Shown here piece after piece: positions 27,498-36,521 of a stretch of 64,000 nucleotides of DNA. Below the pieces are notes generated by a model. It ran no database searches. It worked only from the letters and a program-made list of their open reading frames with translations, and was not told the origin of the DNA. This DNA is from Fundicoccus sp052116145. GTDB lineage: Bacteria; Bacillota; Bacilli; Lactobacillales; Aerococcaceae. The DNA lies in NCBI RefSeq assembly GCF_052116145.1, contig NZ_JBQKLQ010000007.1, forward strand, positions 62,001 to 126,000, given 5' to 3'. Every line of letters begins with the position of its first letter. The first letter of the stretch is position 1. A program made the position numbers and the translations under genes.

Positions 27498-28438
27498 CAA
27501 CTACCTCCTTTAACTGTGCGCATTCTCGGATCAATTAAACCATAGAGAATATCCACAACTAAAATTAATGTGACAAGTATGCCAGAATACATGATGGTAA
27601 TCCCCATAATCGTTGGATAGTCATTGACTAAAATTGATTTAGTAAATTGCTCACCAATTCCTGGGATTGAAAATATATTCTCGACTACTAAGGAACCGGT
27701 CATTAAACTAGCTGTTACCGGTCCGAGAATGGTTAGTAAAGGAATAATGGCATTCCTCAATGCATGTTTGAATATCACATATAAATTACTAAAGCCCTTG
27801 GCCTTGGCTAATTCAATATAATCACTATTTAAGACCTCAATCATTTCTGTCCGTATAAAACGAGAGGCCTCTGCCATTGGCGAAATAGATAAAGCAAGGG
27901 TTGGTAAAACACTTGACATAAAGCCTTCACGCCAGAATGCAATCGGAAACCATTTTAAACTAACGGCAAAAATAAATTGAAGAAGAACTGCAAAGACGAA
28001 ACTAGGGACCGAGCGCCCTCCTATTGCGAAGACTGATGTAAATGTGTCTAACCAGGTATTCTGCTTAAAGGCCGCAATTATTCCCAGTAAAGTCCCAATA
28101 ACAGTCCCTAATACCATCGATTGGATACCAATTTGGAAAGATGGGCCCGCGCGATCCGTAATAATCTGAGTCACAGGTGTATTGTTAAATTGAAAGGATA
28201 CACCCAAATCTCCCCTAAGTATGTTGCCAAGATAAGTCACATATTGGTCGAAGACTGACTTATCTAATCCGTACAATTCATATAGAACTTCTATTTGTTT
28301 CTCAGTTAAATTTTCCTGATTAGCAAATGGTGTTCCTGGTAGAAATTGTAGTAGTAAAAAAGTTACTGTGATAATAACAAAGATTGTTAGAATCATAAAA
28401 AGGATTCTGCGTATAATGAATCGAATATATTGTGCCAT
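27497..28438 (-). CDS. oppB: Oligopeptide ABC transporter permease OppB
   Basis: A 313-residue permease with the usual OppB N-terminus (YIRFIIRRILFMILTIFVII), the LLQFLPGTPF turn after helix 1, six membrane helices and the coupling-loop signature YIELAKAKGFSNLYVIFKHALRN. It forms the peptide channel with OppC. It starts 283 bases after oppA. Confidence 0.96.
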   Translation of the reverse strand: MAQYIRFIIRRILFMILTIFVIITVTFLLLQFLPGTPFANQENLTEKQIEVLYELYGLDKSVFDQYVTYLGNILRGDLGVSFQFNNTPVTQIITDRAGPSFQIGIQSMVLGTVIGTLLGIIAAFKQNTWLDTFTSVFAIGGRSVPSFVFAVLLQFIFAVSLKWFPIAFWREGFMSSVLPTLALSISPMAEASRFIRTEMIEVLNSDYIELAKAKGFSNLYVIFKHALRNAIIPLLTILGPVTASLMTGSLVVENIFSIPGIGEQFTKSILVNDYPTIMGITIMYSGILVTLILVVDILYGLIDPRMRTVKGGS

Positions 28439-28620
28439 ACTCCACCTCTTTTCTAGTCATTGCTACTTGTTTATTGCCTAATATATTACGCTTTTTGACT
28501 GCCGTTTGTCTCTTTCTATGAATTTAGGTTTCAGCAAGAATATTGTACTTCACTTAGGCTATTATCTCAATGTTATCGATTGTTACTTGCTCCGTTAAAT
28601 GGTCATTCATCGAGAAACCT

Positions 28621-28640
28621 CTAAACTGCAGCCAGTTTAG
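28621..28640. repeat. Perfect small inverted repeat between oppA and oppB
   Basis: CTAAACTG-CAGC-CAGTTTAG is a perfect 8-bp stem with a 4-base loop, just downstream of the oppA terminator hairpin on the minus strand. It has no T run and may be an RNA-stabilising or processing element that sets oppA above oppBCDF. Confidence 0.5.
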
Positions 28641-28656
28641 GATAGAAGATAAACGA

Positions 28657-28686
28657 AACGGACATACCATCGAAGGCACGTCCGTT
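28657..28686 (-). terminator. Leaky terminator after oppA
   Basis: On the minus strand AACGGACGTGCC pairs with GGTATGTCCGTT (two G-T pairs) around TTCGAT. The following T tract is poor (TCGTTTATC), which fits partial read-through to oppB. Confidence 0.6.
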
Positions 28687-28721
28687 AATAAGGCAAAATC
28701 AGTGTCTATCAACTAGCTAAA

Positions 28722-30365
28722 TTATTCGCTAACATAAACTGTTCGTAAATTAATTGTTCGACCAAAAGGATAGACTTCAAAGTTTTCTACATTCGTATCT
28801 AATAAGTAAGATGTAGATGCTTGATAGAAAGGTGTTACAGCTGCATCTTCATCGATGACTATTCTTTCTGCTTCAAGTAAGGCAGCACGTCTTTCCTCTG
28901 GTTTATTCGCAAACTCTACTCGAGCTTGTTCAACTAAGTCATCATAAGTTTCGTTACTGTAATCTCCGAAGTTAATGCCACCTTCAGTCGTGTACTGTTC
29001 AATAAAATTAATACCATCTTGATAATCAGGCGCCCAAGTACCATACATGATATCAAAGTCCAAGTTACGAGAAAACTCAATTCGGTTTTGTAAAGGCACA
29101 CTACGAATTGTTAAGGTTAGACCTGGTAAGTTATCTTGCAATTGAGCTTGTAAAAACTCAGCAGTACGACGAGATAGGTCAACATCTGATGTAAGAAGTT
29201 CTAAATCAAGTGAGTCAACACCCAATGCTTCTAATCCAGTCGCCCAATCAGCTTGAGCTGCTTCGATATCATAAACTAACAAGTCACCTTGAGCATCACG
29301 GAAATCTTCACCGGCTTCATTCACATCAAAGTTACGAGGAACTAAACCATGTAAAGGAATTGAACCATCTTTGATAACCGATTCAGCATAAAGGACTTTA
29401 TCAATGGCTTGGCCAATCGCACGGCGAATGTTTGCATTGCCAGTTGCTTCGCGACTAGTATTATAGATTAAATAGCCTTTTGTCGCTTTAGGAATCGTAT
29501 TGAAAAATTCACTTCCATCATACAAGCGAACAAAATCATCGGTTAGAACCACATAATCTAATTCTTCCGCATCAAATAAATCAGCGCCGGTACTCGTTTC
29601 TTTTACAACTGACACTAACACATCTTCTAAATAAACATTTTCAGCGTCCCAGTAATTAGGATTCTTAACTAAATTCCACTCTAAGTTTGTACCATTCCAA
29701 TTTTCAATGGTAAAAGGCCCGTTACTAACCACATTCTCTGAAGATGTCGCGTAATCTGACCCAATTGCTTCAACAAAGGCTTGACTGACAGGTAAGAAAC
29801 GACTACCTGTTAATAATTTAGGAAAATAAGGCGCTGGATACTCAAGGGTAATTTCTAACGTTAAATCATCCTCAGCTACGACACCTAATTCAGCTACATC
29901 CATTTCGCCCGCGCGAATCGCTGCTGCATTCTTAAAGACTTCAACCGTTGATGCTGCCACTGAACCTGAAGTCGGATCAACTAAGCGTTGGTAAGTATAG
30001 ACATAATCATTTGCAGTCACCGGTTCGCCATCGCTCCATGTTAAACCTTCACGCAGAACAAAGCGATAGACTAAACCATCGTCGCTTACTTCAACACTTT
30101 CGGCTTGCCCTAGTTCAACATCAGAACCAGTTGTCACACGGTATAAGCCTTCAAATGTTTGACCAATCATATCTGAAGTAGGTACGTCATTGTATAACAT
30201 ACTATCTAAAACCGACAATTCACCATTTGTTGCAATATTTAACGTTTGCTCAACATCTGGATTAAGTTCAACAACCTCTTGTGCACCAATCGATACGATT
30301 GGATTAACGGCACCTAATGCCAATAAACTCGCAACAAGCGTAAATAACTTTTTCTTTAACTTCAC
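28722..30365 (-). CDS. oppA: Oligopeptide-binding protein OppA, without lipobox
   Basis: A 547-residue family 5 extracellular solute-binding protein. It shows the family stretch TFEGLYRV early in the mature part, RFVLREGLTWSDGEPVTAND with YVYTYQRLVDP, and NANIRRAIGQAIDK. The N-terminus (KLKKKLFTLVASLLALG...) is a signal peptide, but unlike most Gram-positive OppA proteins there is no Cys for lipid anchoring; a type I cleavage after IGA is possible. I see no Cys anywhere in the protein. The GTG at 30365 is preceded by GAGGAG with eight-base spacing, so I prefer it to the ATG seven codons earlier. It delivers peptides to OppBCDF, encoded downstream. Confidence 0.93.
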   Translation of the reverse strand: MKLKKKLFTLVASLLALGAVNPIVSIGAQEVVELNPDVEQTLNIATNGELSVLDSMLYNDVPTSDMIGQTFEGLYRVTTGSDVELGQAESVEVSDDGLVYRFVLREGLTWSDGEPVTANDYVYTYQRLVDPTSGSVAASTVEVFKNAAAIRAGEMDVAELGVVAEDDLTLEITLEYPAPYFPKLLTGSRFLPVSQAFVEAIGSDYATSSENVVSNGPFTIENWNGTNLEWNLVKNPNYWDAENVYLEDVLVSVVKETSTGADLFDAEELDYVVLTDDFVRLYDGSEFFNTIPKATKGYLIYNTSREATGNANIRRAIGQAIDKVLYAESVIKDGSIPLHGLVPRNFDVNEAGEDFRDAQGDLLVYDIEAAQADWATGLEALGVDSLDLELLTSDVDLSRRTAEFLQAQLQDNLPGLTLTIRSVPLQNRIEFSRNLDFDIMYGTWAPDYQDGINFIEQYTTEGGINFGDYSNETYDDLVEQARVEFANKPEERRAALLEAERIVIDEDAAVTPFYQASTSYLLDTNVENFEVYPFGRTINLRTVYVSE

Positions 30366-30407
30366 CAAATACACTCCTCTTCTCATCTTACATCCATTAT
30401 TTTAACC

Positions 30408-30419
30408 AAATGTACATTT
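30408..30419. promoter_or_regulatory. Palindrome at the oppA transcription start
   Basis: AAATGTACATTT is a perfect 12-bp palindrome directly downstream of the oppA -10 box, a usual place for a repressor operator. It does not fit the CodY consensus. Confidence 0.4.
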
Positions 30420-30448
30420 AATGTATCACTTTAATCAAATTAATGCAA
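30420..30448 (-). promoter_or_regulatory. Promoter of the opp operon
   Basis: TTGCAT (30448-30443) and TACATT (30425-30420) on the minus strand are 17 bases apart and 55 bases from the oppA start. Confidence 0.6.
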
Positions 30449-30472
30449 GAATGTTATTTCCAGCATTCAAAT

Positions 30473-30500
30473 AAAAAAAAACCGCCCAAAAATAGGCGGC
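30473..30500 (-). terminator. Terminator of the fatty acid operon
   Basis: GCCGCC-TATTTTTG-GGCGGT followed by nine T on the minus strand, just past the accA stop. Confidence 0.92.
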
Positions 30501-30508
30501 AATATTTA

Positions 30509-31288
30509 TTAAAATTTACGGAATCTAGCATGACGCGCAATTAATAGTTCTTCTTGAGAAAATGCGTCTAATTCACTAAAAACTTGGTGAACCGTTCGAT
30601 TAATCTCAGCAAGAATAGCATCTTTCGCCAACGTGCTACCGTTATGTGTTTCTGAAATGATACCATCGATCACTCCCATTTCCAACAAATCAGTAGCTGT
30701 TAATTTCATGACATCTGCTGCTTGTGAAGCTAACTTAGAATCCTTCCAAAGGATCGAAGCGAAGCCTTCTGGTGAAAGAATTGAGTATATACTGTTTTCC
30801 AGCATCAATACCTTATCAGATAGGGCAAGAGCGATTGCGCCGCCACTGCCGCCTTCACCTAGTATGATAGCCACTGTTGGTACAGTTAATTCGCTCATTA
30901 GCGTTAAACTACTCGCAATTGCTTCACCGATACCATACTCTTCTGATTCAGGCGCTGCAAATGCTCCGGCCGTATTAATCAGTGTCAGTACGGGACGATT
31001 GAATTTTTCAGCTTGTTTCATTAGACGCTGCGCTTTTCTATAACCAGCTGGGCCAGCAGAACCGAAATTTCTACGAATATTTTCTTTTGTATTATTACCT
31101 TTTTGAATGCCAATAATCGTGATTGGTTTATTGTCCATCAAGCCGACTCCACCGACAATTGCGGCATCATCAGCCATTATACGGTCGCCATGACATTCAA
31201 TAAAATCAGTACATAAGAAATCAATCACCTCAATTGTTGAAGGACGTGAGATTTCACGAGCTTTTTGAACGATTTGATAGGCTTGCAT
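30509..31288 (-). CDS. accA: Acetyl-CoA carboxylase carboxyltransferase alpha subunit
   Basis: A 259-residue AccA that, with AccD, moves the carboxyl group from biotin to acetyl-CoA to give malonyl-CoA. The crotonase-type core shows GIQKGNNTKENIRRNFGSAG and LINTAGAFAAPESEEYGIGE, and EGGSGGAIAL around 144-153 forms the oxyanion site. The length is that of the short AccA of Lactobacillales. It is the last gene of the fatty acid operon. Confidence 0.96.
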   Translation of the reverse strand: MQAYQIVQKAREISRPSTIEVIDFLCTDFIECHGDRIMADDAAIVGGVGLMDNKPITIIGIQKGNNTKENIRRNFGSAGPAGYRKAQRLMKQAEKFNRPVLTLINTAGAFAAPESEEYGIGEAIASSLTLMSELTVPTVAIILGEGGSGGAIALALSDKVLMLENSIYSILSPEGFASILWKDSKLASQAADVMKLTATDLLEMGVIDGIISETHNGSTLAKDAILAEINRTVHQVFSELDAFSQEELLIARHARFRKF

Positions 31289-31301
31289 TTTCTCACTCCT
31301 T

Positions 31302-32159
31302 TCACTGGTGTGTTTGATGAATAGTCAATAATAGGTGTAATATTTTTCTTTGGTCATCACGTTTCACAATCTGATCAATGTAGCCATTTTCAAGCACAGA
31401 CTCTGCCTTTTGGAATTCCTGAGGAAGAGTGGCTTTAATTGTTTGTTCGATTACGCGTTTTCCAGCAAAGCCAATCGTTGCTCCAGGCTCCGCTAATGTA
31501 ATATCGCCTTGCATTGCGAAACTAGCAGTTACGCCTCCAGTTGTCGGATTCGTTAAAACAGTACAGTAAAACAAACCTGCTTGGCTATGCTTTGCCACTG
31601 CTTGAGTTACTTTTGCCATTTGCATTAATGATAGGATGCCTTCTTGCATACGAGCTCCTCCCGATGCGATGAATAGGACTACCGGTAATGATTGTTTAGT
31701 CGCTTCTTCAAATAGACGAACCAACTTCTCACCAACAACGGTCCCCATACTTGCCATAACAAAGCGATTGTCCATTACACCTAATGCTAGTGGCAATTGA
31801 TTCAATGTCGCTTGCCCAGTTAGTACAGCTTCTTTCAAGCCAGTAATCTCTTGAGCCAATGTTAGTTTATCTTGATAGCCTGGAAACTCTAACGGATCTG
31901 CTGAATCGATATCATTATCCCATTCTACAAAACTGTTCTTGTCAGTCAGCCATTCAATGCGTTTTTTTGCTGGAAACTGTAAATGGTTCTGACAATGTGG
32001 ACAACAATGATTCTCTGGTAGTTGTGTTTGAAAAATAACTTTATGACATTTCGGACAACGTTCAATTAGGTTATCTGGAATTTCTGTTCTTCTTGGGATG
32101 GATTTTGTTGGCAATTCAGGATTTAACCGAATTGTTTTTTTCTTACGAAACAACGCCAT
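31302..32159 (-). CDS. accD: Acetyl-CoA carboxylase carboxyltransferase beta subunit
   Basis: A 285-residue AccD. The zinc ribbon is complete: CPKC at about 35-38 and CPHC at about 54-57. The carboxyltransferase core follows with PLALGVMDNRFVMASMGTVVGEKL and FIASGGARMQEG. It begins two bases before the accC stop region and is followed by accA after 13 bases, so the three subunits are co-translated. Confidence 0.96.
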   Translation of the reverse strand: MALFRKKKTIRLNPELPTKSIPRRTEIPDNLIERCPKCHKVIFQTQLPENHCCPHCQNHLQFPAKKRIEWLTDKNSFVEWDNDIDSADPLEFPGYQDKLTLAQEITGLKEAVLTGQATLNQLPLALGVMDNRFVMASMGTVVGEKLVRLFEEATKQSLPVVLFIASGGARMQEGILSLMQMAKVTQAVAKHSQAGLFYCTVLTNPTTGGVTASFAMQGDITLAEPGATIGFAGKRVIEQTIKATLPQEFQKAESVLENGYIDQIVKRDDQRKILHLLLTIHQTHQ

Positions 32160-32160
32160 A

Positions 32161-33570
32161 TTATCCCTCCTCTGTTACCTCTTGATTTTTCATTTCATTG
32201 TCTTGTGACAGTGCTTCTAACCATTCTGGCATAAATACTTCTTCTAGCCATTTAGTATGTGTGCGGTCTGCTTGAACATCAGGATGAAATGCCAGTTCCT
32301 CTAACAACTCCACATTCGTTTCTAAACCTTCAACGACCACTTCAACTAATGCACGATTTAACAGTGTAAAAGCTTTTTCTCGTGTTGGACGATGAACAAT
32401 GATTTTTGCAATCATTGAATCATAAAATGGTGGCAATGCATATTGAGGATAAATCGCACTTTCAATACGTAAGCCCATTCCTCCTGAGGGCATAATTAAA
32501 CGATTAATGTAACCACTAGATGGTCTAAAGCCATTTCGAGGGTCTTCTGCATTCAAGCGACATTCAATCGCAACACCTGAGAAAACAATTTCTTCTTGTG
32601 TGAATGTTAATTTTTGCCCCATCGCAATTCGAATTTGTTCTTTAACAATATCTATCCCCGTAATCATCTCAGTAATGGGATGCTCTACTTGTAAACGAGT
32701 ATTCATTTCCATGAAGTAATAGTTATATTCCTCATCCACCAGAAACTCAATAGTACCCGCATTTGTATAACCAATGGCTGCTGCTGCCTTCACAGCTGTC
32801 GAGCAAAGAGCTTCTCGAACTTCATTAGGTAATGATTGAGCAGGCGCAATTTCAATCACTTTTTGGTTGTTTCTTTGTAATGAGCAATCACGTTCACCTA
32901 AGTGTACAACATGTCCATGTTCATCTCCAAGCAATTGCACTTCGATATGCTTTGCTGGATAGATGATTCGTTCCATGTACAAATGTTGGTTACCATAAAC
33001 AGACTGAGTTTCTTGTTGGGCTTGTTTAAACATTGTAACGAGCATGTCGGGCGTTTCAACTCGTCGCATTCCTTTACCACCACCGCCATCGGCTGCTTTG
33101 ATCATTAGTGGAAAGCCTATTTCAGTCGCGATCTTTTCAGCTTCCTCTAAAGAAGATACTAAGCCTTCACTACCTGGAGTGATTGGAATACCAGCTGCTT
33201 TCATAGTTTCACGAGCATTTTGCTTATTGCCCATGTCATGAATAATCCAGCTTTGCGGTCCAATAAACTTTATACCAATTTCTTCGCACATTGATGCAAA
33301 GTCGCTACGTTCTGAAAGAAAACCGTAACCAGGGTGAATAGCATCGGCACCAGTTACAATCGCCGCAGATAGAATAGCCACTGGATTGGCGTAAGAATCT
33401 AAACTCTTAGCAGGCCCAATACAAATTGCTTCATCTGCTAGCTCCGTGTGGAGCGCATTGCGATCCGCTTCACTATAAACTGCTACTGAGGTGATATTCA
33501 ACTCTCTAAGTGCACGGATAATACGTACGGCAATCTCCCCTCGATTAGCTACCAGAACTTTATGAAACAT
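32161..33570 (-). CDS. accC: Biotin carboxylase subunit of acetyl-CoA carboxylase
   Basis: A 469-residue ATP-grasp enzyme that carboxylates biotin on AccB. It begins MFHKVLVANRGEIAVRIIRA, has the glycine-rich ADGGGGKGMR loop and the catalytic stretch FMEMNTRLQVEHPITEMITG. I use the ATG at 33570, one base after fabZ, rather than a TTG five codons earlier inside fabZ. The C-terminus (about the last 20 residues) is acidic and probably disordered. Confidence 0.96.
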   Translation of the reverse strand: MFHKVLVANRGEIAVRIIRALRELNITSVAVYSEADRNALHTELADEAICIGPAKSLDSYANPVAILSAAIVTGADAIHPGYGFLSERSDFASMCEEIGIKFIGPQSWIIHDMGNKQNARETMKAAGIPITPGSEGLVSSLEEAEKIATEIGFPLMIKAADGGGGKGMRRVETPDMLVTMFKQAQQETQSVYGNQHLYMERIIYPAKHIEVQLLGDEHGHVVHLGERDCSLQRNNQKVIEIAPAQSLPNEVREALCSTAVKAAAAIGYTNAGTIEFLVDEEYNYYFMEMNTRLQVEHPITEMITGIDIVKEQIRIAMGQKLTFTQEEIVFSGVAIECRLNAEDPRNGFRPSSGYINRLIMPSGGMGLRIESAIYPQYALPPFYDSMIAKIIVHRPTREKAFTLLNRALVEVVVEGLETNVELLEELAFHPDVQADRTHTKWLEEVFMPEWLEALSQDNEMKNQEVTEEG

Positions 33571-33571
33571 C

Positions 33572-34006
33572 CTATTTAGCACCAATAATGAAGGTCATTT
33601 CGGCCTCACATACTTTTTTATCGCCAACAAAGGCTTGGCCGTACCCAATCCCTGCATTGCTTTTTAATTTAACAATATCTACTTGAAGTCTTAAAACATC
33701 TCCTGGAACTACTTTCTGACGGAATTTAACTTTGTTCAATCCGCCTAAATAAGCCGTTTTACCTTCAAAACCATCCATTTTTAATAACGGAATTGATCCT
33801 GCTTGGGCCAAAGCTTCAACAATTAATACTCCTGGAAATACTGGTTCACCAGGGAAATGTCCTTGGAAAACTTCTTCATTAATTGTTACGTTTTTACGGC
33901 AGACAACTTTTTCACCTGGAATTAATTCGTCTACTGCATCGATAAAGAAAATTGGGTAACGGTTCGGAATAATATCCATTACTTGTTGTGCTGTTAAAAT
34001 AGTCAT
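33572..34006 (-). CDS. fabZ: 3-hydroxyacyl-ACP dehydratase
   Basis: A 144-residue hot-dog-fold enzyme that dehydrates 3-hydroxyacyl-ACP in chain elongation. The active-site His and Glu lie in QGHFPGEPVFPGVLIVEALA (about 47-66), and the N-terminal MDIIPNRYPIFFIDAVDEL is typical. It is the only dehydratase in the operon and no fabM or fabN-like isomerase is present, so how unsaturated acids are made cannot be seen here. Confidence 0.95.
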   Translation of the reverse strand: MTILTAQQVMDIIPNRYPIFFIDAVDELIPGEKVVCRKNVTINEEVFQGHFPGEPVFPGVLIVEALAQAGSIPLLKMDGFEGKTAYLGGLNKVKFRQKVVPGDVLRLQVDIVKLKSNAGIGYGQAFVGDKKVCEAEMTFIIGAK

Positions 34007-34028
34007 TTTTTATGTCCTCCTGAGGGTG

Positions 34029-34517
34029 TTATTTAATACGTACGAGCGGTTGATTAAATTCAACCACCGCTTCATTTTCAACTAAAATTTCGGTTATAAC
34101 GCCTGATTTTGGCGCTTGAATTTCGTTCATTAGTTTCATCGCTTCAATTAAGACGATCACATCACCTTTTTCTACAGTGTCGCCGACCTTAACAAAGGGA
34201 TCTGCTTCAGGATTCGCTTGTAAATAAGCAACTCCTACCATTGGTGATAATACTGTTTCACCTTGGGCTACAGCTTCATTATTAACCTCAGTAGTTTCTG
34301 CAGAATTAGTTGATCCGACAGAAGTTTGCTGTGATGTAGTTTCACGAACCTGTATGTTAGTGGAGCCATCTGCTTGAGCAATAACGTTAGAAGTTGGTGA
34401 AGTCATTAAACCATCTTTTGATAAGATGACGTGATCTCCAGCGTGAGTGTAATCAACATAACTAACGCTCGATGTTTCCAAACGGTCAATTAATTTTAAT
34501 AATTCTTCAAATTGCAT
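34029..34517 (-). CDS. accB: Biotin carboxyl carrier protein of acetyl-CoA carboxylase
   Basis: A 162-residue carrier. The C-terminal biotinyl domain carries the biotin-accepting Lys in IEAMKLMNEI, and the N-terminus is linked through a Ser/Thr/Glu-rich segment of about 50 residues. I start at the ATG at 34517, two bases after the fabF stop; the frame runs six codons further into fabF but without support. It swings carboxybiotin between AccC and AccAD. Confidence 0.95.
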   Translation of the reverse strand: MQFEELLKLIDRLETSSVSYVDYTHAGDHVILSKDGLMTSPTSNVIAQADGSTNIQVRETTSQQTSVGSTNSAETTEVNNEAVAQGETVLSPMVGVAYLQANPEADPFVKVGDTVEKGDVIVLIEAMKLMNEIQAPKSGVITEILVENEAVVEFNQPLVRIK

Positions 34518-34519
34518 GC

Positions 34520-35755
34520 TTAGGCACCGTCCCAACGTTTAAAGCAAAGAACCGCATTGTGTCCACCGAAGCCTAGTGAGTTCGATAGAACATAGTTTAA
34601 TGCTTGCTTGCGTCCCTCGCCTGGTACATAATCTAAATCACATTCTGGATCAGCATTCTGTAAACCTAGAGTAGCGGGTACAAAACCTTCTTGTAAAGCT
34701 TTTACACAAGCGATGGCTTCAACACCACCAGCTGCACCTAATAAATGTCCAAAGTGACCTTTAGAACTAGAAATCGCTACTTTATGAGCATGTTCTCCAA
34801 GTGCATACTTAATCGCAACTGTTTCTCCTGAATCATTTGTTGGAGTACTTGTACCATGAGCATTGATATAATCAACTTGCTCTGGTTCAATTCCTGCCAT
34901 TGACATAGCAGATTTCATTGCTTCTCCTGCACCACTTCCATCTGGACTTGGCGCTGTCATATGATATGCGTCAGAGTTTGCACCATAGCCTACGACTTCT
35001 GCTAAAATTTTTGCACCTCGTGCTTGAGCTGATTCTAACGATTCCATAAATACGACCCCAGCACCTTCACCCATAACAAAACCATCACGGTCACGATCAA
35101 ACGGACGTGAAGCTGTGTTTGGATCTTCGTTAGTTGAAAGAGCAGTCAAAGCAGCAAATCCAGCAATACCGATTTCATTAATCGTGCCTTCAGCGCCTCC
35201 CGCAAGTGCAGCATCTAATAAACCTGCTTGAATTTTCAAGAAAGCTTCACCGATTGAGTTAGTTGCACTCGCACATGCCGTAACGATATCTAAACTAATC
35301 CCTTTAGCACCCAATTTCATTGAAATGTTACCAGCACCCATATTACCAATCGTTAACGGGACAAATAAAGGTGGGACACGTTTTGGTCCTTTGGCAATCA
35401 TTTTACGAATGCCATTTTCAATTTCAACTAAACCACCAATACCTGAGCTGACTAAAACACCTACTCGGTGTGCATTTGAAGCAATATCATAGCCACTCAT
35501 TGCATGAGCCTCAACTGAAGCTGCAATCCCGTATTGTGAGAATAAATCCATACGACGATATTCTTTACGATCCATCGTAAACGTTGGATCAAACTCTTTA
35601 ACTTCTGCTGCTACCGTAATACCCGTTTGACTTGCATCAAAACGCGTAATTGGTGCAACGCCTGTGTTACCTTCTTTTAAGTTCTTCCAAAAAACATCCG
35701 TATTATTTCCAATCGGAGAAACAGTTCCGATTCCAGTTATTACTACCCTTTTCAT
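34520..35755 (-). CDS. fabF: 3-oxoacyl-ACP synthase II
   Basis: A 411-residue condensing enzyme that elongates acyl-ACP with malonyl-ACP. The catalytic triad is visible as Cys in VTACASATNSIGEA, His in NAHGTSTPTND and His in SSKGHFGHLLGAAGG. It begins MKRVVITGIGTVSPIGN. It is the only elongation synthase in the cluster; FabH does the first condensation. Confidence 0.97.
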   Translation of the reverse strand: MKRVVITGIGTVSPIGNNTDVFWKNLKEGNTGVAPITRFDASQTGITVAAEVKEFDPTFTMDRKEYRRMDLFSQYGIAASVEAHAMSGYDIASNAHRVGVLVSSGIGGLVEIENGIRKMIAKGPKRVPPLFVPLTIGNMGAGNISMKLGAKGISLDIVTACASATNSIGEAFLKIQAGLLDAALAGGAEGTINEIGIAGFAALTALSTNEDPNTASRPFDRDRDGFVMGEGAGVVFMESLESAQARGAKILAEVVGYGANSDAYHMTAPSPDGSGAGEAMKSAMSMAGIEPEQVDYINAHGTSTPTNDSGETVAIKYALGEHAHKVAISSSKGHFGHLLGAAGGVEAIACVKALQEGFVPATLGLQNADPECDLDYVPGEGRKQALNYVLSNSLGFGGHNAVLCFKRWDGA

Positions 35756-35798
35756 GTTAGTCCTCCTTGTAAACTTCTATCTGATTGTAGTCGCCTGA

Positions 35799-36521
35799 CT
35801 ACATATTCATTCCACCGTTAACTTCGATGACTTGACCAGTGATATAGCGATTATTAATTAAAAAATCAACTGTCTGAGCAATTTCTTCCACTTGACCAAA
35901 ACGTTTTAAAGGAATTTGACTTAACATTGAATCTTTCACCCGGTCGCTAAGTTGATCGGTCATATCGGTTTCAATAAAACCTGGGGCAATCGCGTTAACT
36001 GTAATCGCTCGCGACGATAATTCGCGCGCTAGAGCTTTAGTCAAACCAATCACACCGGCCTTACTTGCAGCATAGTTCACTTGTCCAGCATTTCCTGTTA
36101 CACCTACAATGCTTGATAAGTTAATTATGGTTCCAGATTTCTGTTTCAACATAATTGGTGTAATGTGACGACACATATTGAAAGTACCATTTAAGTTTGT
36201 TTGAATCACTGAAGCAAAATCTTCTTCGCTCATACGCATCATTAATCCATCACGCGTAATACCAGCATTATTAATCAGCACATCGATTTTACCAAACTCA
36301 GCTTTTATTTCATTAATCATGTCTTTAGCAACATTAAAGTCGCTAATATTCCCAATTGCTTGGCCAACTTTCACATCATACTCTTCAAATTCTTTTAGAA
36401 TACTTTCATCAATTGCTTTACGACTATTTAAGATCACCTGATGGCCTTGGCTGGCTAGATGTTTTGCAATCCCTAAGCCAATTCCTCGTGAACTTCCCGT
36501 AATTAAAACTGTTAAACTCAT
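35799..36521 (-). CDS. fabG: 3-oxoacyl-ACP reductase
   Basis: A 240-residue short-chain dehydrogenase that reduces 3-oxoacyl-ACP with NADPH. It has the cofactor loop TGSSRGIGLGIA at 8-19, INNAGITRDGLMMRM near 86-100, and the catalytic Ser with YAASKAG (Tyr, Lys) near 152-158. It overlaps fabD by four bases. Confidence 0.96.
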   Translation of the reverse strand: MSLTVLITGSSRGIGLGIAKHLASQGHQVILNSRKAIDESILKEFEEYDVKVGQAIGNISDFNVAKDMINEIKAEFGKIDVLINNAGITRDGLMMRMSEEDFASVIQTNLNGTFNMCRHITPIMLKQKSGTIINLSSIVGVTGNAGQVNYAASKAGVIGLTKALARELSSRAITVNAIAPGFIETDMTDQLSDRVKDSMLSQIPLKRFGQVEEIAQTVDFLINNRYITGQVIEVNGGMNM

